Of a stretch of 46,759 nt of DNA, positions 7,803-14,635 are shown one piece after another. The notes below the pieces were generated by a model. That model did not search any database. It worked only from the letters and a program-made list of their open reading frames with translations, and had not been told where the DNA came from. Position 1 is the first letter of the stretch. Each line of letters starts with the position of its first letter. The translations under genes and the position numbers were made by a program. Origin of the DNA: CAYZBM01 sp964476705 (lineage in GTDB: Bacteria; Pseudomonadota; Alphaproteobacteria; Rickettsiales; UBA6187); NCBI GenBank assembly GCA_964476705.1, contig CAYZBM010000007.1:1-46759 (forward strand). Reading direction: 5' to 3'.

Positions 7803-7949
7803 CTATATATCTGCCAAACTCATTTGCTTTCTTCGGCGTAAATTATTCTTCAACGCCTGGCTCAAACGCTTTGCTTTATTCATTTTTCTTACAGAATTAG
7901 CTTTTTTGCCATTTTTCTGTTTTAATTCAATATCTTTGTTTTTATTCAT
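7803..7949 (-). CDS. Small basic protein (48 aa)
   Basis: This short frame runs from ATG to TAG. It begins MNKNKDIELKQKNGKKANS and ends KNNLRRRKQMSLADI. It is very rich in Lys, Arg and Asn, and the motif RLSQALKNNLRRRKQ resembles small alphaproteobacterial proteins ending in L-x-x-AL-x-x-NLxRRK that I recall but cannot name. The basic helix suggests RNA, ribosome or DNA contact. It precedes the 274-aa gene on the same strand. The opposite-strand frame over the same bases is a hydrophobic shadow. Confidence 0.55.
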   Translation of the reverse strand: MNKNKDIELKQKNGKKANSVRKMNKAKRLSQALKNNLRRRKQMSLADI

Positions 7950-7960
7950 TTTTCAAAAGC

Positions 7961-8027
7961 CCTATTTCTTACCTTAAAGCTAAAAAGGTGGAAATAATAT
8001 ATATTATTTCCATCAAAAAGAAATAGG
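7961..8027. repeat. Nested palindromes between tRNA-Thr and the small basic gene
   Basis: The outer arms CCTATTTCTT (7961-7970) and AAGAAATAGG (8018-8027) enclose a perfect 24-base palindrome at 7989-8012 (GGAAATAATATATATTATTTCC plus one base on each side). Downstream of tRNA-Thr on the minus strand, the inner palindrome is followed by a short T-run, so it may act as a weak terminator. A protein-binding site is the alternative. Confidence 0.45.
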
Positions 8028-8140
8028 ATTTTTTGGTTAGAATCATTTAAATATAGGAAAGTAGTATCATAAGGCGATAGATCAAGTGCTATACCCACCT
8101 GATCCCTATTAGCTTATAAAGATTAATGCCTGGTCCTCCC

Positions 8141-8188
8141 ACGGTGTGTCCGGCGTGAGCCACACGAAGCCCGTAAGGGGAAGTGTGG
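8141..8188 (+). other. GC-rich structured element abutting tRNA-Thr
   Basis: In AT-rich surroundings, CCACAC (8160-8165) pairs with GTGTGG (8183-8188). Inside lies a second stem, CCC/GGG, capped by a GTAA tetraloop (GNRA type) and separated by a purine-rich internal loop. GTGTG at 8144-8148 can instead pair with CACAC at 8161-8165, giving two mutually exclusive folds. The 3' arm overlaps the tRNA's encoded CCA on the opposite strand. The plus-strand fold has some features of a group II intron domain V, but pairing is imperfect and no intron ORF is present. Confidence 0.35.
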
Positions 8189-8260
8189 TGCCGTCAAGAA
8201 GAATCGAACTTCCGACCCCGTCATTACCAATGACGTGCTCTACCCCTGAGCTATGACGGC
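8186..8260 (-). tRNA. tRNA-Thr (anticodon GGT), CCA encoded
   Basis: On the minus strand the cloverleaf is complete. The acceptor stem is GCCGTCA/TGACGGC. The D arm is GCTC...GAGC. The anticodon stem CGTCA/TGACG carries the loop TTGGTAA, so the anticodon is GGT (reads ACC and ACU). The variable loop is GGGTC and the T arm is GGAAG-TTCGATT-CTTCT. The 3' CCA is encoded at 8186-8188. The mature body without CCA is 72 bases. Confidence 0.95.
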
Positions 8261-8427
8261 ATTCTTAACTAGTCGACGCTATAAATGCCATATAACTATT
8301 TAGGAATCAAGAGCAATATTAAAGTTAAGCCGCCCTCCAATTCTTTCATTATTAAAATTCACTAGAAATTCATCTTCCATCTGCTATTTAATAATGCCAT
8401 ATGTTAATTATAAATGGAATTTAAAAT

Positions 8428-8898
8428 ATGAAAAAGCTAGTTATCTTATTATTTCCCTTAATATTGCTTTTATGCTCATGTGAATCTCCTGAAGAAATGC
8501 GCGCGAGATTTGATGAACAACAAAGACAAGCCTCTATTCTCAGGCAGCAAGCTATACTCGACCAACAAGCCCTAAATAATAGTTTTGCGACAAATTGTAC
8601 TGCAAACGGCTTAAAAAGAGGATCCCCAAATTATGCCAATTGTATGACTCAAGAAAGAATAAATTATCAAAATAATGAAAATATTCGGGCACAAAGAGAA
8701 CAAAATAATGAACTTGCTCGCCTAGAAAGAGAAAAAGACTTAGAAATAGAAAGAGAACATATTAGAGCTGAGGAGCGCCAAAGAGAAAGAGATCGTAAAA
8801 GAGATGCCGAGAGAGACAGAGAGCAAAGAGATAGGGAAAGAGAGCGAGACCAAGGGCAGAATCAAAATAGAAACCGCGACTCAAGTTATCAAAAATAA
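8428..8898 (+). CDS. Lipoprotein with a cysteine-pair motif and an Arg/Glu/Asp-rich tail
   Basis: This is a 156-aa predicted lipoprotein. MKKLVILLFPLILLLCSC is a short signal peptide with lipobox L-C-S-C, so Cys18 would be lipidated. A central stretch C57-x3-GLKRGSPNY-x2-C72 resembles a motif seen in many small proteobacterial lipoproteins (Cys, Gly, Gly-Ser/Thr, Tyr, Cys). Residues about 90-145 are almost entirely Arg, Glu, Asp, Gln and Asn in RE/RD repeats and should form a highly charged helix or disordered tail, perhaps contacting peptidoglycan or envelope partners. No specific function is known. It precedes the PEBP gene on the same strand, but a separate promoter lies between them. Confidence 0.7.
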   Translation: MKKLVILLFPLILLLCSCESPEEMRARFDEQQRQASILRQQAILDQQALNNSFATNCTANGLKRGSPNYANCMTQERINYQNNENIRAQREQNNELARLEREKDLEIEREHIRAEERQRERDRKRDAERDREQRDRERERDQGQNQNRNRDSSYQK

Positions 8899-8902
8899 AA
8901 AC

Positions 8903-8931
8903 TTGTCTTATGTACCAAATATTCCTATACA
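8903..8931 (+). promoter_or_regulatory. Promoter of the PEBP gene
   Basis: TTGTCT (8903-8908) and TATACA (8926-8931) are separated by 17 bases. The start codon is at 8978. Confidence 0.5.
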
Positions 8932-8977
8932 ATAAATATACTTAATCTTACCTATAATTAATTATACAAGAGCACTT

Positions 8978-9532
8978 ATGAAAAAATATTTTTATTCTTT
9001 ATTTTTATTAATTAGCGGATTTGCCGTTACGGCCCATGCTGAAAATTTTAGTGTGAAAACTAGCTTAGCTGATAGTAAAAATATTGAGCAATATGCTTTT
9101 AATGGATTTGGCTGCACTGGTGGTAATAAGTCACCATCTGTTGAATGGGAAAATGCTCCTAAAGATACTAAAAGTTTTGCAATTACCATGTATGATCCTG
9201 ATGCTCCAACTGGTAGTGGTTGGTGGCATTGGACGGTATTAAATATTCCAGCTTCTACAAGTAAAATTGCAGAGAATGCTAGCAATGATAAAGCTAAGCT
9301 GCCTAAAAATGTTATTGAAGGCCGCACAGATTTTGGGCAAGCAAATTATGGTGGTATGTGCCCGCCAGTAGGAGATAAACCCCATCATTATACAATTACT
9401 GTTTATGCTTTAAAAGTACCAACATTAAACCTAACTTCCGATGCCTCAGGCGCTATGGTTGGCTATAATGTTAAACAAAACGCTATAGCATCAGCCTCGG
9501 TCACTGTAGAGTATGGTAGAGCAAAGAAATAA
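8978..9532 (+). CDS. Secreted YbhB/YbcL-type PEBP (Raf kinase inhibitor-like) protein
   Basis: This is a 184-aa protein with a clear signal peptide (MKKYFYSLFLLISGFAVTAHA, cut before ENF), so it should reside in the periplasm. The phosphatidylethanolamine-binding fold is recognised from YDPDAPTGSGWWHW, which contains the family DPDAP box and the WxHW ligand-site residues, and from GRTDFGQANYGGMCPP...HHYTITVYAL. Bacterial members bind small anionic ligands, but physiological roles are poorly defined. A hairpin terminator follows directly. The downstream DUF486 gene is convergent. Confidence 0.88.
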   Translation: MKKYFYSLFLLISGFAVTAHAENFSVKTSLADSKNIEQYAFNGFGCTGGNKSPSVEWENAPKDTKSFAITMYDPDAPTGSGWWHWTVLNIPASTSKIAENASNDKAKLPKNVIEGRTDFGQANYGGMCPPVGDKPHHYTITVYALKVPTLNLTSDASGAMVGYNVKQNAIASASVTVEYGRAKK

Positions 9533-9540
9533 CTAATTTG

Positions 9541-9576
9541 TCCGTAAAAAAATGTCGTAAGATGTTTTTTTACGGA
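9541..9576. terminator. Bidirectional terminator-like hairpin between PEBP and DUF486 genes
   Basis: TCCGTAAAAAAA (9541-9552) and TTTTTTTACGGA (9565-9576) form a 12-base perfect stem with a 12-base loop, placed between two convergent stop codons. The A and T runs inside the stem serve both directions. A closely related sequence recurs upstream of hisB. Confidence 0.7.
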
Positions 9577-9582
9577 TAATTT

Positions 9583-9933
9583 TTAAGGTTTGTAAAACAC
9601 AAAGAAACAACCTATAGCTATAAAAGCAAACCCCACCCCATGAGTCCATCTTAATTCTTCACCTAAATATAATACTGAAAAAACAGCAAATACCACTAAG
9701 GTTATTACTTCTTGTATAGTTTTAAGCTCGGCAGTTGAAAAATAACTACTGCCCAATCTATTAGCGGGGACTTGAAAACAATATTCCAAAAAAGCAATTA
9801 ACCAACTAACAAAGATTACTAAATATAAAGGAAAGGTCTTAAATTTAAGATGCCCATACCAAGCGAAAGTCATAAATATATTGGAGACCAAAAGTAATAG
9901 AATAGTTGTCAGCGCAGTTAAGATATTTGGCAT
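9583..9933 (-). CDS. DUF486 family small membrane protein (DMT superfamily-like)
   Basis: This is a 116-aa integral membrane protein with four hydrophobic segments (about residues 4-23, 33-50, 74-90 and 96-113). FMTFAWYGHLKF near the N-terminus, the central FQVPANRLGSSYFSTAELKTIQEVI and EELRWTHGVGF are hallmarks of DUF486, related to half-size drug/metabolite transporters. Such proteins probably work as dimers; the substrate is unknown. It is the last gene of the histidine transcription unit, 22 bases after the HIT gene, but no link to histidine can be claimed. Confidence 0.85.
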   Translation of the reverse strand: MPNILTALTTILLLLVSNIFMTFAWYGHLKFKTFPLYLVIFVSWLIAFLEYCFQVPANRLGSSYFSTAELKTIQEVITLVVFAVFSVLYLGEELRWTHGVGFAFIAIGCFFVFYKP

Positions 9934-9955
9934 GAATAATCACCTAAAATAAAAT

Positions 9956-10312
9956 TTAACTAACCAATAAATCTCCTAAATTCTCACCACCCAAAATATG
10001 TACATGAAAATGCTCGACAGATTGTTTAGCATCAGTACCATGATTGCTAATTAAACGATAACCTGTTTCATTTAATTTAAGAGAGTCGGTTATATCTTTT
10101 ATTTTTGCAAAAAAATAAGTAACGTCTTGAGGGCTGGCTTTAGCTATAAAATCAGAAAAAGAAATATATTCTCCAACCGGAAGCACTAAAACATGAATTT
10201 TTGCTTGCGGATTTATATCAAAAAAAGCCAAAACTTTATCATCACGAAAAACTTGTTTACAAGGAATTTCACCACGAATTATTTTTGCAAAAATATTATT
10301 TTGATCGTACAT
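9956..10312 (-). CDS. HIT-family nucleotide hydrolase
   Basis: The protein is 118 aa when started at the ATG giving MYDQNNIFAKIIRGEIPCKQ, the usual HIT start; an upstream TTG frame overlapping hisE is less likely. The signature HFHVHILGGE carries the His triad at 101, 103 and 105. HinT-like enzymes cleave AMP from phosphoramidates and related nucleotides in the cytoplasm. Its stop is 22 bases before the DUF486 gene and its start four bases after the hisE stop, so it is co-transcribed with hisE. A HIT gene after hisE is a recurrent alphaproteobacterial arrangement as I recall. Confidence 0.93.
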   Translation of the reverse strand: MYDQNNIFAKIIRGEIPCKQVFRDDKVLAFFDINPQAKIHVLVLPVGEYISFSDFIAKASPQDVTYFFAKIKDITDSLKLNETGYRLISNHGTDAKQSVEHFHVHILGGENLGDLLVS

Positions 10313-10316
10313 AACT

Positions 10317-10634
10317 TTATCTTTGTTTTTTTTCCTCAAGACCAGATATCCCTTCTCTAGATTCCATCATGGCCAAAACTTCTTTAAGTTCAATGCCCGC
10401 ATCTTCTAATAATAAAAGAAAATGAAATATCATATCTGAGGCTTCAGATATAGTTTTTTTACGTTCGCCAAGAGCGGCTTCTATTACCAGTTCAACAGCT
10501 TCTTCACCAAATTTTTGGACGATTTTGTTATGCCCTTTATTAAACATTTTAGCGATATATGATTGATTAGGATCAGCAATACGTTTTTTCCTGATATCTT
10601 TGATTATTCTTTCTAAAACTTCATATTCCTTCAT
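10317..10634 (-). CDS. hisE: Phosphoribosyl-ATP pyrophosphatase
   Basis: HisE hydrolyses phosphoribosyl-ATP to phosphoribosyl-AMP, the second step of histidine synthesis. The 105-aa MazG-like helical protein shows the metal-binding GEEAVELVIEA and EASDMIFHFLLLL motifs of the family. It is the stand-alone HisE, not a HisIE fusion, so hisI must lie elsewhere if the pathway is complete. Its start overlaps the hisF stop by four bases, implying translational coupling. The tail GLEEKKQR is basic and unremarkable. Confidence 0.95.
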   Translation of the reverse strand: MKEYEVLERIIKDIRKKRIADPNQSYIAKMFNKGHNKIVQKFGEEAVELVIEAALGERKKTISEASDMIFHFLLLLEDAGIELKEVLAMMESREGISGLEEKKQR

Positions 10635-11392
10635 GTCATCCTCACTGGTATAGAATTTTCTTGCATATAATCTTTTACTTGTCCTATTGAAAAAGTTCCA
10701 AAATGAAATACTGAGGCCGCTAATAATGCGCTTGCTTTACCTTCTTTTACTCCCGCTACAAAATGTTCTAATTTCCCAACTCCTCCGGAGGCAATTAAAG
10801 GAATTCCAACATTATCTGCAACCAATCTATTTAATTCTAAATCAAAACCATCTTTGGTGCCATCTTTATCCATGGAAGTTAGTAATATTTCTCCAGCACC
10901 ATATTCTTCTACTCTTTTAGCCCAAACTAAAGCATTTATTCCGGTTTCTTTTCTTCCACCATGGGTAAATAATTCAAAAGTTCCATTGGCAACTTTTTTT
11001 GCATCCATAGCCACTACTATACATTGTGAACCAAATCTAATTGCCGCCTTTCTAACTAGCTCAGGATCAAAAATAGCTGCGGTATTAATAGCTACTTTAT
11101 CTGCGCCACATTGTAGTAATTTTTGAATATCATCTAAGGTCTTAACTCCGCCACCTACAGTAAGTGGCATAAAACATTCTTTAGCAACTTTAGTTACTAC
11201 CTCATATAGAGTATCTCTTTTTTCTACCGATGCAGTAATATCCAAAAAGCATAATTCGTCAGCACCTTGACTATCATAAATTTTAGCTTGAGCTACAGGA
11301 TCTCCAGCATCTATTAAATCAACAAAATTTACTCCCTTAACCACTCTACCGGCGGCAACATCAAGACAAGGTATAATTCTTACTTTTAGCAT
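10631..11392 (-). CDS. hisF: Imidazole glycerol phosphate synthase cyclase subunit
   Basis: HisF forms the imidazole ring and AICAR from PRFAR using ammonia delivered by HisH. The 253-aa (beta-alpha)8 barrel keeps both catalytic aspartates: Asp11 (IIPCLD) and Asp130 (VVAMD). Phosphate-binding turns GGG (80-82) and the later ASGGVG are present. It follows hisA after 17 bases and overlaps hisE by four bases. AICAR made here links histidine to purine synthesis. Confidence 0.98.
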   Translation of the reverse strand: MLKVRIIPCLDVAAGRVVKGVNFVDLIDAGDPVAQAKIYDSQGADELCFLDITASVEKRDTLYEVVTKVAKECFMPLTVGGGVKTLDDIQKLLQCGADKVAINTAAIFDPELVRKAAIRFGSQCIVVAMDAKKVANGTFELFTHGGRKETGINALVWAKRVEEYGAGEILLTSMDKDGTKDGFDLELNRLVADNVGIPLIASGGVGKLEHFVAGVKEGKASALLAASVFHFGTFSIGQVKDYMQENSIPVRMT

Positions 11393-11409
11393 TTTTATCC
11401 TACTATCAT

Positions 11410-12129
11410 CTAACCTATATTCATCAATTCTTTTAACGATATTTTTTTATCGTAAATAGCTCTGCCAACTACTACTCCTATTACTCCATCTTTTTCTAAA
11501 GCTTTTATCGCTCTAATATCAGAAAAAGATGAAACTCCACCAGATGCTATAATATCTATAGCAACCGACTTAGCAAGCTCTCTGGTCCCATTCAAATCTG
11601 GTCCGGTTAAAGTTCCATCACGACCAATATCAGTATAAATAATTGCTTTAACTCCAGCATCCTCAAATTTTTTAGCTAAATCATTAACGGCAATTTCTGA
11701 AACTTCCGCCCAACCACTTACAGCAACTTTACCATCTTTGGCATCAATCCCTACAATTATTTGCCCTGGATATAATCTACAGGCTTCTTTAACTAATTCA
11801 GGATTAGTTAAAGCTACGGTACCTAAAATAACTCTTTTTACTCCCAGGTCCAACCAACCTTTTATAGCATCAAGATTTCTAATTCCACCACCTAACTGAA
11901 CTTTTATATTAGTATTTTTAACTATTTTTTTGACTATTTCACCATTAACTGGCTCTCCGGCAAAAGCTCCATTTAGATCAACTATATGTAACCATTCAAA
12001 ACCTGCCATAGCAAAAACTTTAGCTTGATCTAGTGGATCACTATTAAAAATTGTAGCCTGGTCCATTTGCCCTTTATAAAGCCTTACGCATTTGCCGTCT
12101 TTTAAATCTATTGCTGGAAAAATAATCAA
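11410..12129 (-). CDS. hisA: ProFAR isomerase
   Basis: HisA carries out the Amadori rearrangement of ProFAR to PRFAR. The 239-aa barrel shows the N-terminal FPAIDLKDGKCVRL with catalytic Asp8, VQLGGGIRN, the second Asp in VGIDAKDG (about 129), and the C-terminal IASGGVSS phosphate site. It is a homologue of the neighbouring HisF, reflecting the known ancestral barrel duplication. It sits 18 bases after the GNAT gene. Confidence 0.98.
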   Translation of the reverse strand: MIIFPAIDLKDGKCVRLYKGQMDQATIFNSDPLDQAKVFAMAGFEWLHIVDLNGAFAGEPVNGEIVKKIVKNTNIKVQLGGGIRNLDAIKGWLDLGVKRVILGTVALTNPELVKEACRLYPGQIIVGIDAKDGKVAVSGWAEVSEIAVNDLAKKFEDAGVKAIIYTDIGRDGTLTGPDLNGTRELAKSVAIDIIASGGVSSFSDIRAIKALEKDGVIGVVVGRAIYDKKISLKELMNIG

Positions 12130-12147
12130 CTAAATCACTCCTTAATT

Positions 12148-12711
12148 CTATATCAAATCTTTATAATAAAAAAATCCTGCCAACATTTTATTCTCAACCT
12201 TTTCATATTTATCTAAGGTTCCCCATTTTTGATAACCAAAAGATTCATATAATTTTATTGCCGCGATTAAATTTTCTCTTACGCTCAAGCGTAAAACCGT
12301 AAGTCCGCTTTCTTTAGCTTTTTCTTCCACCGCTATAATTAAAGCCTTAGCTAAGCCATGCCCTCTCGCCCAAGGTGCTACAAAATGATGATCAACGCTG
12401 CCACTAAAATAAGAGGTTTGGTTATTGGGTGCCGGCTTTAATAATTGTATGCTTGAAGCTATTACCCCATCTATTCTGCCAACTATTAACTCACGTTCAG
12501 GCACCAATAATACTCCCCGCCAATAAGATTCTAATTGTTGGCGTGTTGGCATTTTAGTTCTGCTAGTTCCAATACTAAAACTCAAAGAATTATCTAGAAA
12601 GCTGCTTTCGCTAGCTTCACAAAGGTCGGTTAAGTCCGAACCTTTAAATTCTTTTAGCGATTCTACCTTTACATCTACATGATGTTCAATTGGTAAAGTT
12701 TCTTTTGGCAT
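12148..12711 (-). CDS. GNAT-family N-acetyltransferase inserted in the his operon
   Basis: This is a 187-aa GNAT protein. Acetyl-CoA binding motif A is HHFVAPWARGHGLAKALI with the R-G-H-G-L-A pyrophosphate loop at 116-121. Motif B is NLIAAIKLYESFGYQKWG. The first 40 residues are extra and charged, unlike minimal RimI-type proteins. The substrate is unknown; small amines, amino acids or protein N-termini are possible. Tight spacing to hisH (30 bases) and hisA (18 bases) on the same strand puts it firmly in the operon, but no step of histidine synthesis needs an acetyltransferase. Confidence 0.88.
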   Translation of the reverse strand: MPKETLPIEHHVDVKVESLKEFKGSDLTDLCEASESSFLDNSLSFSIGTSRTKMPTRQQLESYWRGVLLVPERELIVGRIDGVIASSIQLLKPAPNNQTSYFSGSVDHHFVAPWARGHGLAKALIIAVEEKAKESGLTVLRLSVRENLIAAIKLYESFGYQKWGTLDKYEKVENKMLAGFFYYKDLI

Positions 12712-12741
12712 ATTAAAAATCCTTTGTATTTTTAATAATTG

Positions 12742-13371
12742 TTATAAAGTAAGAAAATTAGCTAATAATTTTAGCCCAATTTTTTGACTTTTTTCGGGAT
12801 GAAATTGCATTCCAATAATATTATCTTTTATAATTATAGCTTGCAATTCTTCACCGTAATTAACTACTCCAGCTATTACTTTTTTATCCTTACATTTCAT
12901 AAAATATGAATGAACAAAATAAACATCACTGTTATTTTCAATGCCTGCAAATATAGGATGATCTTTAATTATTTGTAAGTTATTCCAACCCATATGCGGA
13001 ATTTTTAAATCATTGTCTTTGCTTGGAATCGCAATAACTGATCCTTCAATAAATCCTAATCCAGCTCTTTTTCCATGCTCATATCCATCAGTTGCAAGAA
13101 GCTGCATCCCTACACAAATTCCCAAAAAGTTTTTCTTTCTAGTTAAAACCGCTTCATTTAAAGAAGATTTTAGATCTTTTATTTTATCCAGACCATCCAT
13201 GCAATCAGCAAAAGCACCAACTCCAGGCAATATAATATGATCTGCCTTTACGATATCTCCTGGATTATTCGATAATTTTAAATTACTATTTTTAGGCATC
13301 ACTGCTTCAACGGCTTTAGTTACCGAATGTAAATTACCATAGCCATAATCTATAATTACAATATTACTCAT
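12742..13371 (-). CDS. hisH: Imidazole glycerol phosphate synthase glutaminase subunit
   Basis: HisH is the class I glutamine amidotransferase that supplies ammonia to HisF. Started at the ATG giving MSNIVIIDYGYGNLHS the protein is 209 aa, normal for the family; AGAGATAGG lies just upstream as a ribosome site. A TTG-initiated extension to 13392 is rejected. The catalytic triad is visible: Cys86 in LGICVGMQ, and His191 and Glu193 in QFHPEKS. The oxyanion region PGVGAF is present. It lies between the DUF2628 and GNAT genes. Confidence 0.97.
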   Translation of the reverse strand: MSNIVIIDYGYGNLHSVTKAVEAVMPKNSNLKLSNNPGDIVKADHIILPGVGAFADCMDGLDKIKDLKSSLNEAVLTRKKNFLGICVGMQLLATDGYEHGKRAGLGFIEGSVIAIPSKDNDLKIPHMGWNNLQIIKDHPIFAGIENNSDVYFVHSYFMKCKDKKVIAGVVNYGEELQAIIIKDNIIGMQFHPEKSQKIGLKLLANFLTL

Positions 13372-13424
13372 ATTCCTATCTCTAAACGTCAATTAAGCTT
13401 AATTAGCATTGTTTCTATAGTAAG

Positions 13425-13796
13425 TTAGATAACTTGGCGGGTGAGGAATATTTGATAGGCCGAAATCTCATTATTAGCATAAATAATATCTTGCAGCTTA
13501 TAACCTTTTTTTTCCAATTTTTTAGCTCTTAAATCATTAGCACTAAAACCCAACCAGATTAATATCCCTATTTTTATTACCATAATTTTATATTCAGGTA
13601 GCATATTTAACTTAACCAATTTATCAAAAACTAAATCTAAGGCAAAAAGTCCAAAAGCTAATAGCCATAATTTTTGATATAACGCCCAGAAAAAACTAAA
13701 TATCATCGAAAGCCACGACCAACCTTCTTTAATTATTTTTATTTTTTCATAATCAAGCGCTCCGTCTTTAGGCGCATATATATTATAAAATTTCAC
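13425..13796 (-). CDS. DUF2628 family membrane protein
   Basis: This 123-aa protein begins MKFYNIYAPKDG and continues IIKEGWSWLSMIFSFFWALYQKLW, the hallmark of DUF2628, a small family common in alphaproteobacteria and often found in or near his operons as I recall. Two or three hydrophobic segments (about 30-47, 44-58, 71-85) suggest an inner-membrane protein. FSANDLRAKKLEKKGY is a conserved polar stretch after them. The function is unknown. It starts 11 bases after the hisB stop, so it is co-transcribed with hisB. Confidence 0.8.
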   Translation of the reverse strand: MKFYNIYAPKDGALDYEKIKIIKEGWSWLSMIFSFFWALYQKLWLLAFGLFALDLVFDKLVKLNMLPEYKIMVIKIGILIWLGFSANDLRAKKLEKKGYKLQDIIYANNEISAYQIFLTRQVI

Positions 13797-13807
13797 AAAT
13801 ACACCCT

Positions 13808-14398
13808 TTAAAGTTTTCCTTTGGTTGAAGGAATTTGCCCTTCTTTTCTGGCATCAATAGTACAAGCCTGCCTTAAGCTAAGCGCTAGCGCTTTAAAACA
13901 AGATTCTACTATATGATGGTTATTTGTTCCGTATAAATTTTCAACATGTAAAGTACAGCCACAACTTTGTGAAAAAGCCTGAAACCATTCTTTAAAAAGC
14001 TCTGTATCCATATCACCTAGTTTTGGCTTAGAAAAATTTACATTCCAAATTAAATATGGCCGATTAGATAGATCAATCACTACCCTAGTTAAAGCTTCGT
14101 CCATAGCCACATATGCATGCGCAAATCTTGCTAAAGATTTTTTTTCTCCCAAGGCCTTAGCAAAAGCCTCACCAATCGCAATACCCGTATCTTCAGTGGT
14201 GTGATGGAAATCAATATGCAAATCACCCTTAGCTTTTAGCTTAATATCTATAAGACTATGTTTGGATAATTGCTCCAGCATATGATCTAAAAATCCTATA
14301 CCAGTCTCCACCTCATAGACACCCTTCCCATCTAAGTTAATTTCAACGGAAATAGATGTCTCTTTGGTCACTCTTTCAACTTTAGCAACACGCGTCAT
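13808..14398 (-). CDS. hisB: Imidazoleglycerol-phosphate dehydratase
   Basis: HisB dehydrates imidazole glycerol phosphate to imidazole acetol phosphate. The 196-aa monofunctional enzyme keeps both metal-binding repeats: FHHTTED at 64-70 and NNHHIVES near 158-166, together with GFLDHML near 35-41. It is the first gene of the his unit, with AAGGAA as a ribosome site and a promoter 42-70 bases upstream of the start. No histidinol-phosphatase domain is fused. Confidence 0.97.
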   Translation of the reverse strand: MTRVAKVERVTKETSISVEINLDGKGVYEVETGIGFLDHMLEQLSKHSLIDIKLKAKGDLHIDFHHTTEDTGIAIGEAFAKALGEKKSLARFAHAYVAMDEALTRVVIDLSNRPYLIWNVNFSKPKLGDMDTELFKEWFQAFSQSCGCTLHVENLYGTNNHHIVESCFKALALSLRQACTIDARKEGQIPSTKGKL

Positions 14399-14439
14399 AA
14401 TGTTATTCCTTGCTTTTAGCCTATAACTATCTAATTCTA

Positions 14440-14468
14440 TGTATAGAATAACTAGAGAATAAACACAA
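14440..14468 (-). promoter_or_regulatory. Promoter of the histidine operon
   Basis: On the minus strand TTGTGT and TATACA are separated by 17 bases. One copy of the 13-bp direct repeat ACTAGAGAATAAA fills most of the spacer and touches the -35 box; the second copy lies 99 bases further upstream, a possible regulator site pair. Confidence 0.5.
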
Positions 14469-14481
14469 CTTAAACTCTAAG

Positions 14482-14510
14482 AAAAAAAGCTAAATAACTG
14501 TTTTTTTAGC
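14482..14510 (-). terminator. Intrinsic terminator or attenuator upstream of the hisB promoter
   Basis: On the minus strand GCTAAA and TTTAGC pair around a ten-base loop and are followed by seven Ts. It would stop transcription arriving from further upstream on that strand, for example from the weak promoter at 14636-14663. Confidence 0.5.
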
Positions 14511-14568
14511 CCTTAGACCTTGAATCCAGAATAAAAAGCCTATATATGGACTAGAGAATAAAAATTGC

Positions 14569-14597
14569 CCGTAAAAAAATATCATACGATGTTTTTT
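14569..14597. repeat. Partial second copy of the 9541-9576 terminator element
   Basis: Over the first 28 bases this matches 9542-9569 at 25 positions (CCGTAAAAAAAT, TC, TA, GATGTTTTTT shared). The right arm decays after the T-run, so the stem is shorter. The two copies lie just outside opposite ends of the his unit. Confidence 0.55.
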
Positions 14598-14635
14598 AAG
14601 TAATAATGAATAATTGCAAGATTTTGACTATAAGT

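Noticed and set aside
7792..7977. Hydrophobic 61-codon plus-strand frame
   Set aside because: Its Phe- and Leu-rich sequence is what the reverse complement of a Lys/Asn-rich coding region gives; the minus-strand basic protein explains it better.
10313..10339. TTG-initiated extension of the HIT protein
   Set aside because: HIT proteins normally start at the MYDxNNIF position, and the extension lies inside hisE.
13372..13392. TTG-initiated extension of HisH
   Set aside because: The ATG seven codons later has a better ribosome site and matches the family N-terminus.
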